DNA of 13,305 bases from Anaerolineales bacterium UBA6663 (GCA_002455335.1 DKKP01000019.1:385-13689); one strand, 5' to 3'; numbered from the stretch's first letter, positions 1-7,179 are shown. Translations and numbers: made by a program. Notes: generated by a model from the letters alone, not told the origin.

Positions 1-113
1 AGCGGCGCCGCCAGCGACGCCGCGACCATGGCCGTCACGACCGCCAGCAGGAGGATGCCGATGGGATCGCGGCGCAGGCCGACCGCGAAGCGGCGCAGGG
101 TGCGGTCAGACAT
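1..113 (-). CDS. ABC transporter permease, DppC/OppC type (partial, 5' end only)
   Basis: Only the first 37 or so codons are inside the window; the rest continues beyond base 1. The N-terminus starts MSDRTLRRFAVGLRRDPIG and then enters a hydrophobic segment (ILLLAVVTAMVAASLAAP), as expected for the short basic cytoplasmic tail and first membrane helix of a DppC/OppC-type permease. Its ATG overlaps the upstream permease stop in the sequence ATGTCTGA, an 8-nt overlap that implies translational coupling. A GAGGAG ribosome binding site lies 8 nt upstream. Position after a binding protein and a DppB-type permease supports the call; the conserved EAA loop cannot be seen here. Confidence 0.8.
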   Translation of the reverse strand, partial: MSDRTLRRFAVGLRRDPIGILLLAVVTAMVAASLAAP

Positions 114-1098
114 GGGCGCGCTCCTCGACGCGGACCCGCGGGTCCAGGAAGCGGTAGAGGATGTCGACGACGAAGTTGATCAGCAGCACGCCGACCGTGA
201 TCCCCAGAAACAACCCGCCCATCAGCGGGTAGTCGCGCGCGCCGACTGCCCTGACCAGCAAATAGCCGAGCCCCGGGTAGGCGAAGACCTGTTCGATCAA
301 CACCTGGCCGCCCAGGATCGAGCCGAGGAAGATGCCAAAGCCCGTCACACTCGGCAGGATCGCATTGCGCGCCGCGTAGCCGAACATGATCCGGTTCTGG
401 GTCAGGCCCTTGGCCTCCGACATGGTGATGTAGTCCTCGGCCAGCACGCTGATCATGTTGTTGCGCATGGTCTGGATCCAGACCTGCAGGTTGACCAGCA
501 CAGCGACCGACATCGGCAGCACGAGATGATGCAACACGCTAAGCAGGTACTCGGGCGTCAAGCCCGGCGTGAGACTGTCTTCCGCGGCATGCGCAATCGG
601 GAACCATTTGTATTGCAGCCCGAGGAAGTACACGGCGCCCAGCGCCAGGAAGAAGGACGGGAACGCGCCGATGAAGTTGAACAGCGGCGGCATGACGACA
701 TCGAAGGCGCTGCCGCGCCGCCAGGCGCCGTAGATGCCGATCAGGTGGCCGACGATGACGCTGACCGTGAGTGACGAGAGCCCGAGCAGCAACGTCCAGC
801 CAAAGCCTGTGGCGATCACCTGGGTCACTGGCGCGGGGAAGGCCGAGTACGAGACGCCCAGATCGCCCTGAAAGACGTGCGTCACGAACTGGATGTACTG
901 CTCCCAGAGCGGCGCGTCGGAGAGGCCGAGCGCCTGGCGCAGCGCGTTGATCTGGGCTTCGGTCATGCGCGAGCCGATCGGGCCGAGGATCGCGGCGGCC
1001 GGGTCGCCCGGGAGCAAGCGCGGCAAGACGAAATCGAGCGTGAGCGCCGCCCAAAACGCGATGAGATAAAAGCCTAGTCGTCGCAGGACATACTTCAC
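106..1098 (-). CDS. ABC transporter permease, DppB/OppB type
   Basis: This 330-residue inner-membrane protein would form one half of the channel of a peptide/oligosaccharide-family ABC importer. The N-terminus (KYVLRRLGFYLIAFWAALTLDFVLPRL) is the usual first helix, followed by PGDPAAA and an extracytoplasmic region reading GDLGVSYS, both typical of DppB-like proteins. The EAA-type loop that contacts the ATPase is seen as SEAKGLTQNRIMFGYAARNA around residues 228-247, and the protein ends with the common DPRVR motif. About six hydrophobic segments are present. The start is GTG at 1098: an in-frame TGA lies in the upstream ATGTGA, and AGGAGG lies 5 nt before the GTG. No ATPase gene is in the window. 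The substrate is not determined by sequence; opp-family importers carry peptides or sugars. Confidence 0.92.
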   Translation of the reverse strand: MKYVLRRLGFYLIAFWAALTLDFVLPRLLPGDPAAAILGPIGSRMTEAQINALRQALGLSDAPLWEQYIQFVTHVFQGDLGVSYSAFPAPVTQVIATGFGWTLLLGLSSLTVSVIVGHLIGIYGAWRRGSAFDVVMPPLFNFIGAFPSFFLALGAVYFLGLQYKWFPIAHAAEDSLTPGLTPEYLLSVLHHLVLPMSVAVLVNLQVWIQTMRNNMISVLAEDYITMSEAKGLTQNRIMFGYAARNAILPSVTGFGIFLGSILGGQVLIEQVFAYPGLGYLLVRAVGARDYPLMGGLFLGITVGVLLINFVVDILYRFLDPRVRVEERAHV

Positions 1099-1103
1099 AT
1101 CGG

Positions 1104-1109
1104 CCTCCT
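1104..1109 (-). promoter_or_regulatory. Ribosome binding site for the DppB-type permease (GTG start)
   Basis: AGGAGG on the minus strand lies 5 nt before the GTG at 1098. It decides the start because the nearby ATG at 1100 runs straight into TGA. Confidence 0.75.
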
Positions 1110-1143
1110 GGGGGATCGAACGAGGCGGCTCTGGACCGTTGAC

Positions 1144-1175
1144 ATGGGGTCGGGCGCGGCCGCGCCCGACCCCAT
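1144..1175. repeat. Perfect 32-bp palindrome between binding-protein and permease genes
   Basis: Two 16-nt arms are exact reverse complements with no spacer, centred between 1159 and 1160 (arm start ATGGGGTCGGGCGCGG). The RNA would fold into a very stable GC hairpin. No U-tract follows on the minus strand, so it is not a standard intrinsic terminator. It lies within the presumed SBP-permease transcript. Inference: it slows 3' decay of the binding-protein message or partly reduces read-through, giving more binding protein than permease. Confidence 0.8.
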
Positions 1176-1190
1176 TCTACCGACGATCGA

Positions 1191-1224
1191 CGCGGGTTGG
1201 ATGTCGGCCGACATCCGACCCGCG
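1191..1224. repeat. Near-perfect 34-bp palindrome just downstream of the binding-protein gene
   Basis: Arms 1191-1207 and 1208-1224 pair at 16 of 17 positions; the exception (1198/1217) is G-U in plus-strand RNA and A-C in minus-strand RNA. The left arm starts CGCGGGTTGGATGTCGG. It lies 8 bp beyond the binding-protein stop codon and 15 bp before the 1144-1175 palindrome, so the two form tandem hairpins. No U-rich tail is seen. The likely role is transcript stabilisation or partial termination. Confidence 0.75.
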
Positions 1225-1231
1225 CGAGATG

Positions 1232-3034
1232 CTATTTCGCAGTCCAGGCGATCATCTGCAGGATCTGCTCGCCCGTGGAGTTGATCGCGATGGGCATCGC
1301 GCGCACGAACGGGTTCTCTTCGCTCGCCCAACCGTCAACGCGGGAGTCGTTGTAGCAGTAGAAGGTCGGGGCATGCCACAGCGGCAGCACAGGCGCGTTC
1401 TCGGCGAAGATGCGCTGGAGTTCCTGCGCCGCTTCCTTCTGCACGGCCGGGTCGCCCGTGCTGGCGAAGATCTCGAGCTGCTCGTCGGCCTCGGGCACGA
1501 CGATGCGCCAGATATTCTGGCCAAAGCCCGTCTCCTCGCCGATCGGCTTGAAGGTCTCGGCCGACATCAGGTTGCGGTAGTAGGTGTAAGGCGTGTCGGC
1601 GTCGACACCGAAGTACAGCGAGACGTCGAAGTCGCCCACGAACCACTTGCCGAACGTGACGCCCGGGTCGTAGTTGTTGATCGTGATCTGGAAGCCGAGC
1701 GACTCGAGGCTCTTCTTGACGATCGGCGCGATCGCCAGCCAGTCGGAGAAGCCGTTGACCATCAGCAGCTCGGCCGCGATCGGCGTGCCGTCCTTGTTCA
1801 GGCGGATGCCATCGGCGCCCTTGGTGTAGCCGGCTTCATCGAGCATCTGGTTGGCCTTCTCGACATCGAGCGTCGCCCAGTTATCGCCGAGCGTGCTCAG
1901 GTCTTCGACCTTCCACGCGGCATAGCCCGAGCTCAGGCCCGTGATGTCGGCGGCCGTGGTCTTGCCCTGGAAGGCGACCAGGATCAGCTGCTCGCGGTCG
2001 AACGACATGCTGACCGCCTTGCGCACGATCGGGTCGTCCCACGGCTGCTTTGTGCCGTTCATGATGAAGAAGCCGTCCGAGGTGACGGCCGGCCACCAGC
2101 AGTTCAGGTCGTCGGGGTTCTGGGCGATGACGGCCTCGTCGACGTTCGGGAAGAACTGGCCGGTCCACTCGGTGTCGCCGTTGACGAACATCGTTGCGGC
2201 CACGTCATTCGTGGCGAAGATCGGCATGCTCAAGCCCTGGATCTCGGGCTTGCCGGGCTGCCAGTAGTTCGGGTTGCGATCGACCTGGTAGACCTGGTCC
2301 TGGAAGTTCACGACCTCGGTGAACGGGCCGCTGGCCACGGGGTCGTCGTTCGTGAACGTCACGGGGTCGGCGACCTCGGCCCAGATGTGCTCGGGCACGA
2401 TGTTCTGAGCGATCAGGTCATAGAACCCGGGCGTGTACACGCGGTTGAACGTGAAGTCGACATGAGTGTCATCGGGCGCCGTGATGGCGTCGATATACCC
2501 GCCCTCGGCCACGGCCACCAGGCCGTAGCCCGCCAGACCCGGCTTCTCCTTCAGATAGTTGAAGGTGAAGGCCACGTCCCCGGCGGTGAGGGGCTCGCCG
2601 TCGCTCCACAGCACGCCTTCGCGGATGGTGAAGGTCAGCGTGAGCAGGTCCTCGCTCCACGCGTACTCGGTCGCCAGCCACGGCACAAGCTCGCCCTTGA
2701 TGCGGTTGTTGATCATCAGGGGCTCGTACATGCCGTTCTGGGTCGGGAAGAGCAGGTTGTTCGAGAACGGGTTGAAGTTCCGGATCCAGGTGGCCTGGCC
2801 GGCGCCGGCGGCCGTGACCTTCAGGACCACATCGCTGACGGCGGGCGCCTCAGGGGCGGTTGTGGCCTCTGTGCCAACCGTAGCCTCGGGGGCCTGGGTC
2901 GCTTCCGACGCCTGCGTGGCCTCGGGGGCCTGGGTCGCTTCCGGCGCCGTCGTCGCGGCGGGCGCGCCGCACGCAGACAGGGCGGTCGCCGCGATCAGCA
3001 ACAGACTGCTGGCGGTCTGCAAACTCTTACGCAT
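1232..3034 (-). CDS. ABC transporter substrate-binding lipoprotein, family 5 (OppA/DppA type)
   Basis: This 600-residue protein has a lipoprotein signal peptide (MRKSLQTASSLLLIAATALSAC) with lipobox LSAC, so it should be membrane-anchored at Cys22. A linker of Ala/Pro/Glu/Thr repeats covers roughly residues 23-65. The body is SBP_bac_5: LTLTFTIREGVLWSDGEPLTAGDVAFTFNYL is the classic signature, followed later by FTFNRVYTPGF, VASGPFTEV and DRNPNYW. Length fits the family. AGGAGG lies 5 nt before the ATG. It heads the importer genes and follows the LacI and cupin genes on the same strand after a 160-bp gap containing a candidate operator. Family members bind peptides, oligosaccharides or other solutes; the sugar-gene context favours an oligosaccharide or glycoside, but this is inference. 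Confidence 0.95.
   Translation of the reverse strand: MRKSLQTASSLLLIAATALSACGAPAATTAPEATQAPEATQASEATQAPEATVGTEATTAPEAPAVSDVVLKVTAAGAGQATWIRNFNPFSNNLLFPTQNGMYEPLMINNRIKGELVPWLATEYAWSEDLLTLTFTIREGVLWSDGEPLTAGDVAFTFNYLKEKPGLAGYGLVAVAEGGYIDAITAPDDTHVDFTFNRVYTPGFYDLIAQNIVPEHIWAEVADPVTFTNDDPVASGPFTEVVNFQDQVYQVDRNPNYWQPGKPEIQGLSMPIFATNDVAATMFVNGDTEWTGQFFPNVDEAVIAQNPDDLNCWWPAVTSDGFFIMNGTKQPWDDPIVRKAVSMSFDREQLILVAFQGKTTAADITGLSSGYAAWKVEDLSTLGDNWATLDVEKANQMLDEAGYTKGADGIRLNKDGTPIAAELLMVNGFSDWLAIAPIVKKSLESLGFQITINNYDPGVTFGKWFVGDFDVSLYFGVDADTPYTYYRNLMSAETFKPIGEETGFGQNIWRIVVPEADEQLEIFASTGDPAVQKEAAQELQRIFAENAPVLPLWHAPTFYCYNDSRVDGWASEENPFVRAMPIAINSTGEQILQMIAWTAK
2883..2943 (-). repeat. In-frame direct repeat in the lipoprotein linker
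   Basis: An identical 25-bp unit occurs at 2883-2907 and 2919-2943, a 36-bp period. On the minus strand it encodes the Glu-Ala-Thr-Gln-Ala-Pro type repeats of the linker. Unit length is a multiple of three, so copy change would alter linker length without a frameshift. Confidence 0.85.
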
Positions 3035-3062
3035 CGTGTCCTCCTTGATTGGGATGGTCCTC

Positions 3063-3076
3063 TGACTTCGATGTCG
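3063..3076. promoter_or_regulatory. Candidate LacI-type operator upstream of the binding-protein gene
   Basis: TGACTTCGATGTCG matches the consensus TGACATCGATGTCA at 12 of 14 positions; that consensus comes from the sites upstream of the first lacI-type gene. It lies 28 bp before the binding-protein start, between any promoter and the ribosome binding site. The remaining gap (3035-3194) holds no convincing sigma-70 promoter by eye. An imperfect palindrome around TTGTTGACAA (3137-3146) is the only other notable element. Confidence 0.35.
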
Positions 3077-3194
3077 GGTTCGATCTAGTTAAGTGATTGT
3101 GCAGGTTCGGCGGCCCTCCTCTCACCCTCATCATCGTTGTTGACAATGCGTCTTGTATGCGCGGCAATTCGAGCGGACCCGGTCGCCACACGCC

Positions 3195-3578
3195 TCATTT
3201 CGGCCCAGGCGCCTGGGCATCGCCCGGCGTGAAACGCCGCTGTAGCAGATCGGCGCGGATTGGCGACCAGAAGTCCGTCAGGATGGCCGGGACTGACCCA
3301 TCGTTGCGCTCGAGGTGCGGAGCGTTGCTTGGGATGTAATAAAACTCCCCGGCCTTGACCGTCACCGTCTCTCCGGCGACGACCACGACGATCTCGCCCT
3401 CAAGGACGACTCCGATCTGCTCGTGCGGGTGCGTGTGTTCGGGCGCCAAAGCCCCGGGCTCCCAACGCGTCCACATCGCCGTCATGTTCTTGCCGTCGAT
3501 GAGTAGTTTGGAGGTGACGCCGGCGTGTCCACCGAGCGTCCACGGCTCTACGCGATCGGGTTGGATCAACGAGTTCAT
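3195..3578 (-). CDS. Small cupin-domain protein
   Basis: This 127-residue protein is a single cupin barrel. Motif 1 is seen as GALAPEHTHPHEQIGVVLEG, giving metal ligand candidates His48, His50 and Glu53 or Gln54; motif 2 is GEFYYIPSNAPHLERN with His88. It therefore likely binds a divalent metal. Small cupins next to sugar operons can be mutarotase-like, isomerase-like or ligand-sensing proteins, and the sequence does not decide between these. The start codon lies 30 bp after the LacI-family stop on the same strand, so co-transcription is likely; AAAGG lies 9 nt before the ATG. A 16-bp palindrome (GCCCAGGCGCCTGGGC, 3203-3218) lies in the last codons and may form a 3' hairpin, but no U-tract follows. 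Confidence 0.9.
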   Translation of the reverse strand: MNSLIQPDRVEPWTLGGHAGVTSKLLIDGKNMTAMWTRWEPGALAPEHTHPHEQIGVVLEGEIVVVVAGETVTVKAGEFYYIPSNAPHLERNDGSVPAILTDFWSPIRADLLQRRFTPGDAQAPGPK

Positions 3579-3608
3579 GAGTACGGCCTTTCGATCAGTT
3601 CAAGAAAC

Positions 3609-4724
3609 TCACTCGGGCGCTTCGACGGTCGGTCGGTCGGTGCCGCCGTGTTGCTCGGTGATGCACGGAGAAGGAGTGGTCACGGCCCTGGTCGACCTGC
3701 GGACGACCAGGCTGGTCGCCAACATGACATCAATGGGTGGCGTATCGGGGTGGCGAATGGTTTCGATCAGATGCTTGACGGCCAGCGAGACGATCTCGTC
3801 GATCGGCTGATGGACCGTCGTCAACGGCGGAGCGACCATAGAGGCATAGACGATGTCGTCGAAGCCGACGACTGAGACGTCGTCCGGCACCTTGAGCCCC
3901 ATCGCCCAGACGGCGGAAAGCGCCCCCATCGCGATCTCGTCGGTTGCGGCGAACAGGGCGGTCATGTCCTTGTTCGCCGTCAGAATCGACGTTGCGTTTT
4001 GGAATCCGACCTGAAACGGCATCCCTGAGTAGGCGGCCACCCCGGCCCTATCGAGAGGCGGCCAGGCCGGGCTGGCGATTAAGGCCGGGTCGACCAGTAG
4101 CCCGGCTGCTTTCAAGGCCTCGGTGTAACCGGCGAATCGATCGAGGATGTGGCCCAGATGGTGGCCGACGAAACCGATGTTGCGGTGGCCGAGGCCGATC
4201 AGATACTCGACCGCCAGTTTGGCGGCGTGGAAGTTGTCGATCTGGATATAGGATGTGCGCGGCTGGCGCTGTCTCTCGTACGGGTTCAGGACGATGGTCG
4301 GCACTTTGAGGGTGTCGAGTTCGCTCATCAGGTTCTCGTCCGCCGCCGCATTGGTGTCGAGGATGAGGCCGTCCACCTGTCGGCTGCGGTAAGCGTCGCT
4401 CAGGCGCTTGGTGATCTCCACGTCCAGGGCATACAGCGACAGGTTGTAGCCATGCCTGTTGCAGGCCTCAAGGGTCTCCTCGATCAGGGTGCTGGAGTAG
4501 GGGGAGTTGACGGGCCAGCCGATGACGAGCCCGAGGGCCAGCGCTTTGCCGCTCGACAGGCTGCGGGCTGCCGAATTGGGCACGTAGTTCAGCTCGACGA
4601 TGGCCGCCTGGACGAGCTCGGACGTCCGCTTTGAGACATTGGGCTCGCCGTTCAAGACGCGCGAAACGGTCTTAGACGAAACGCCCGTCTTCCTGGCTAC
4701 ATCCTCGAGCGTGACACGGGTCAT
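3609..4724 (-). CDS. LacI/GalR-family transcriptional regulator 1
   Basis: This 371-residue repressor-type protein has an N-terminal helix-turn-helix (VTLEDVARKTGVSSKTVSRVLN, residues 4-25) followed by the hinge region (YVPNSAARSLSSGK). The rest is a periplasmic-binding-protein-like sugar sensor, with typical blocks VDGLILDT, GHRNIGFVG, ALFAATDEIAMGAL and VSVVGFDDI. It is about 30 residues longer than usual: after VVRRSTRAV there is a polar tail. That tail contains a (GGTC)3.5 DNA repeat at 3627-3640, which could reflect slippage. It is divergent from Gfo1, with a cluster of TGACA/TGTCA sites between them. It probably represses itself, Gfo1-glk, and perhaps the importer. The effector is unknown; a sugar is likely. 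Confidence 0.95.
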   Translation of the reverse strand: MTRVTLEDVARKTGVSSKTVSRVLNGEPNVSKRTSELVQAAIVELNYVPNSAARSLSSGKALALGLVIGWPVNSPYSSTLIEETLEACNRHGYNLSLYALDVEITKRLSDAYRSRQVDGLILDTNAAADENLMSELDTLKVPTIVLNPYERQRQPRTSYIQIDNFHAAKLAVEYLIGLGHRNIGFVGHHLGHILDRFAGYTEALKAAGLLVDPALIASPAWPPLDRAGVAAYSGMPFQVGFQNATSILTANKDMTALFAATDEIAMGALSAVWAMGLKVPDDVSVVGFDDIVYASMVAPPLTTVHQPIDEIVSLAVKHLIETIRHPDTPPIDVMLATSLVVRRSTRAVTTPSPCITEQHGGTDRPTVEAPE

Positions 4725-4750
4725 GGCGCTTCCGAGTTACCTCAATTGGG

Positions 4751-4801
4751 TGACATCGATGACAGCGGTGTCAATGTAACATGATTGACAGCGATGTCAA
4801 T
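4751..4801. promoter_or_regulatory. Operator cluster for LacI-type regulator 1 (three sites)
   Basis: Three related 14-bp inverted repeats are visible: TGACATCGATGACA (4751-4764), TGACAGCGGTGTCA (4760-4773, overlapping the first) and TGACAGCGATGTCA (4786-4799). The third sits in an 18-bp near-palindrome ATTGACAGCGATGTCAAT (4784-4801). A central CG with symmetric arms is typical of LacI/GalR operators. The sites cover the likely -35, -10 and start region of the regulator gene itself, which predicts autoregulation. Assignment to regulator 1 is by position only. Confidence 0.7.
4773..4800 (-). promoter_or_regulatory. Likely promoter of LacI-type regulator 1
   Basis: On the minus strand TTGACA (4795-4800) is followed by a 16-bp spacer and TACATT (4773-4778), a 4/6 match to the -10 consensus. 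The -35 lies inside the third operator and the -10 inside the second. Confidence 0.55.
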
Positions 4802-4868
4802 AGCCAGTTCCATGGTAGTTCCAGTACTTTCACACCTGTTCTGGAGCAAGGCCACCCCTGTTGGAGCC

Positions 4869-4882
4869 TGACAGCGTTGACA
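4869..4882. promoter_or_regulatory. Candidate operator over the Gfo1 promoter -35
   Basis: TGACAGCGTTGACA shares TGACAGCG with the operators at 4760 and 4786 but ends TTGACA instead of GTGTCA, so it is less symmetric. It contains the -35 hexamer of the Gfo1 promoter. Its centre is 83 bp from that of the 4786 site, about eight helical turns. Confidence 0.45.
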
Positions 4883-4904
4883 ATGCCCCGCCGACCGCTA
4901 TAAT
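4877..4904 (+). promoter_or_regulatory. Consensus sigma-70-type promoter for the Gfo1-glk operon
   Basis: TTGACA (4877-4882), a 16-bp spacer and TATAAT (4899-4904) both match the full consensus. Transcription should start near 4911, giving a leader of about 88 nt before the Gfo1 ATG. A perfect promoter next to a repressor gene and operators suggests strong expression controlled mainly by repression. Confidence 0.8.
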
Positions 4905-4998
4905 GCCAAAGGATTCGCACGCGAGACCCCGGGTTCACGCGCGCCAGATCGGGTATCCAGTCCCCCAAATAGACACCACAAGACAGGAAAACACGGCT

Positions 4999-6132
4999 AT
5001 GAAGCAAATCAAAGTTGCCATAATCGGGTGCGGTTTCATCGGAAACGGCAAGCACCTCCCGAGCCTCGTGCGCCAGGAAGGGGTGCAGGTGGTCGCTTTT
5101 TGCGACCTGGTGCTCGAGAAAGCGCAGACATCGGCCAAGCAGTTCGGGACGGCAGACGCGCTCGTGTGCACCGACTACCGCGACGTGCTCAATCGCACAG
5201 ATATCGACGCCGTGCATGTGTGCACGCCCAACAGCACCCACGCCGAGATCTCGATCGCGGCGCTTAAGTCGGGAAAGCACGTGATGTGCGAGAAGCCGAT
5301 GGCGAAGACGGCGGCTGAGGCCAAGGCCATGCTTGACGCGGCGCGTGAAGCTGGCAAATTGCTGACGATCGGCTATCAGAACCGGTTCCGCGAAGACTCG
5401 CTCTTCATGAAGGATCTTTGCGATCGCGGCGAACTGGGCGACATCTACTTCGGTAAGGCGTTCGCCACCCGTCGTCGCGGCGTGCCCACCTGGGGCGTGT
5501 TCATGGATAAAGAGAAGCAGGGCGGCGGGCCGCTGATCGACCTGGCCACGCACGCGCTCGACCTGACCCTGTGGATGATGAACAACTACGAGCCCGATGT
5601 GGTCCTGGGCGCGACATTCGACAAGATCGCCAAGATCGGCAGCCCGGCCAACATCATGGGGCCGTGGGATCCGGCGGCCTACGAGGTCGAGGACAGCGCG
5701 TTCGGCCTTGTCAAGTTCAAGAACGGTGCGACCGTGATGATCGAGTCGTCCTGGGCGTTGAACATGATCGTGTCGAACGAGGCGATGACCATGCTGTGCG
5801 GCACTAAGGCCGGCGCCGATATGTTCCCGCCGACCGGCCCGATCGTGCGGACCGCCGACTTCCAGTCGGCGTCGAGCCTGCATGTGCGCGTCAACGGCGA
5901 GAGCGCCGGCAAGCTTTACATCCAGAACTACGCGATGGGCGCCGCATTTATCGGCGACGGTAGTCGGCCCGAGGATTTTGACGGCGGCTTCCGGGAATCC
6001 GTGGCGTGGATCAAGGCCCTGCGCGGAGAGGCCGAGCTCGTGGTCAAGCCAGAGCAGGCCTACACAGTCACGCGGATCCTGGACGCGATCTATCAATCCG
6101 CGAACAGCGGTCAGGCTGTCACAGTCGCCTGA
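4999..6132 (+). CDS. Gfo/Idh/MocA-family NAD(P)-dependent oxidoreductase (Gfo1)
   Basis: This 377-residue enzyme has an N-terminal Rossmann fold with GCGFIG (residues 10-15), the family EKP motif (Glu98-Lys99-Pro100 in HVMCEKPMAK), and GGGPLIDLATHALD, which supplies Asp181 and His185. Lys, Asp and His are the expected catalytic set. Such enzymes oxidise or reduce a sugar hydroxyl or keto group, often at C3 of a glucoside. The frame is open upstream to a TTG at 4861, but that extension would cover the promoter. The ATG at 4999 has AGGAAA 8 nt upstream and gives exactly the length of Gfo2 (9776-10909). By hand, the two align without gaps at about 303 of 377 identical residues. The glucokinase gene follows after 18 bp. 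One proposed role is reduction of a 3-oxo-sugar to glucose; direction cannot be read from sequence. Confidence 0.93.
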   Translation: MKQIKVAIIGCGFIGNGKHLPSLVRQEGVQVVAFCDLVLEKAQTSAKQFGTADALVCTDYRDVLNRTDIDAVHVCTPNSTHAEISIAALKSGKHVMCEKPMAKTAAEAKAMLDAAREAGKLLTIGYQNRFREDSLFMKDLCDRGELGDIYFGKAFATRRRGVPTWGVFMDKEKQGGGPLIDLATHALDLTLWMMNNYEPDVVLGATFDKIAKIGSPANIMGPWDPAAYEVEDSAFGLVKFKNGATVMIESSWALNMIVSNEAMTMLCGTKAGADMFPPTGPIVRTADFQSASSLHVRVNGESAGKLYIQNYAMGAAFIGDGSRPEDFDGGFRESVAWIKALRGEAELVVKPEQAYTVTRILDAIYQSANSGQAVTVA

Positions 6133-6150
6133 GCGATTACGGACACCATC

Positions 6151-7143
6151 ATGAACGCGTTGATCGGCGACATCGGCGGCACGAAAACCATCCTGGCCGT
6201 CTTCTCCACGGAGAAGGGGCCCCATGAACCGTTGGTCGAGAAGACTTATCAAAGCGGCCAGTATCCGTCTCTCGAGGCGATCATCGTCGAGTTCCTGTCC
6301 GATGTGAAGCTGCCTGTCGAGCGCGGGTGCTTTGGCGTGGCTGGCCCGATCGTCAACGGACGGGCGCAGATCACGAACCTGACCTGGGTCGTGGACGCGG
6401 CGCGGCTGTCGACGGAGTTCGGGCTGAGCCGGGTCGCGCTCCTCAACGATCTGGAGGCCGTGGCGCACGCCGTCTCGATCCTGCGCCCTGAAGACATCCA
6501 TACCCTGAGCGCCGGCGTATCGGTGGCGGGCGGCAGCCGAGCCGTGATCGCGCCCGGAACCGGCCTGGGCGAAGGTTTCCTGACCAGCGTCGACGGCAAG
6601 TACAGCGCGCACGCGTCAGAGGGTAGCCACGTCTCGTTCGGCCCGGTCGGCGAGTTGCAGATCGGGCTGCTGCGGTATCTGAACGAACAGGGCTTCCCGC
6701 ACGTCAGTTATGAGCGCGTGTGCTCGGGCGCGTTGGGCATCCCGCTGTTGTATGCATATCTCAAGGCGATCAACTTCGCCGAAGAGCCTGCCTGGCTGGC
6801 CGAGCAACTGGCGGGTTGCGACGATCCGACGCCCGTGATCTTCAGCGCGGCGCAGGATCCGGCGCGGCCGTGCGCGCTGGCAAACGCCGTGCTCGACCTA
6901 TTCGTCGAGATCCTGGGCGCCGAGGCGGGCAACCTGGCTCTCAAGGTGCTGGCCACGGGCGGCGTCTACCTGGGTGGCGGCATCCCGCCGCGCATCCTGG
7001 CCCATCTCGAAAAACCCGCGTTTCTCGAGGCATTGCGCGCCAAGGGGCGCTTCCGAGAACTGCTGACCAAGGTGCCCGTCCACGTTATCCTTAACGCGAA
7101 GGCGGGTCTGCTCGGCGCCGCAGCGCATGGCCTGAGCCTGTAA
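6151..7143 (+). CDS. glk: Glucokinase, Glk family
   Basis: This 330-residue cytoplasmic sugar kinase would phosphorylate glucose to glucose 6-phosphate with ATP. It has the phosphate-binding DIGGTKT (residues 7-13), GVAGPI (62-67), LLND with catalytic Asp100, the second phosphate motif APGTGLGEGF, SEGSHVSFGP (Glu157, His160), YERVCSG (Glu188) and GGVYLGGGIPPRI near the C-terminus. Asn99, Asp100, Glu157, His160 and Glu188 sit at or next to the glucose contacts known for E. coli Glk. The zinc motif of ROK kinases (CxCGxxGC) is absent, so this is the Glk type. The usual SEGGH is SEGSH here. Its start is 18 bp after Gfo1 with only a weak GGA as ribosome binding site, so translation may rely on coupling. 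Confidence 0.92.
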   Translation: MNALIGDIGGTKTILAVFSTEKGPHEPLVEKTYQSGQYPSLEAIIVEFLSDVKLPVERGCFGVAGPIVNGRAQITNLTWVVDAARLSTEFGLSRVALLNDLEAVAHAVSILRPEDIHTLSAGVSVAGGSRAVIAPGTGLGEGFLTSVDGKYSAHASEGSHVSFGPVGELQIGLLRYLNEQGFPHVSYERVCSGALGIPLLYAYLKAINFAEEPAWLAEQLAGCDDPTPVIFSAAQDPARPCALANAVLDLFVEILGAEAGNLALKVLATGGVYLGGGIPPRILAHLEKPAFLEALRAKGRFRELLTKVPVHVILNAKAGLLGAAAHGLSL

Positions 7144-7179
7144 GACGGCGGCTCGGCCGTTGCAAGTCCGTACGGCGCA

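Noticed and set aside
1139..3088. 649-codon open frame on the plus strand
   Set aside because: Antisense to the binding-protein gene; Arg/Val/Asp-rich shadow with no domain, while the minus strand has a lipobox and SBP_bac_5 motifs.
3627..3640. (GGTC)3.5 tetranucleotide repeat as a phase-variation tract
   Set aside because: Too few copies, and it lies in the dispensable-looking tail of regulator 1; noted only in that entry.
4861..4998. N-terminal extension of Gfo1 from a TTG codon
   Set aside because: Would translate the promoter and operator; the ATG at 4999 has a ribosome binding site and matches Gfo2 in length.
4771..6612. 613-codon open frame on the minus strand
   Set aside because: Antisense shadow of Gfo1 and glk, a result of high G+C at third positions; also crosses the divergent promoter region.
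6151..7143. ROK-family kinase or repressor
   Set aside because: No CxCGxxGC zinc motif and no helix-turn-helix; the motifs fit the Glk family.
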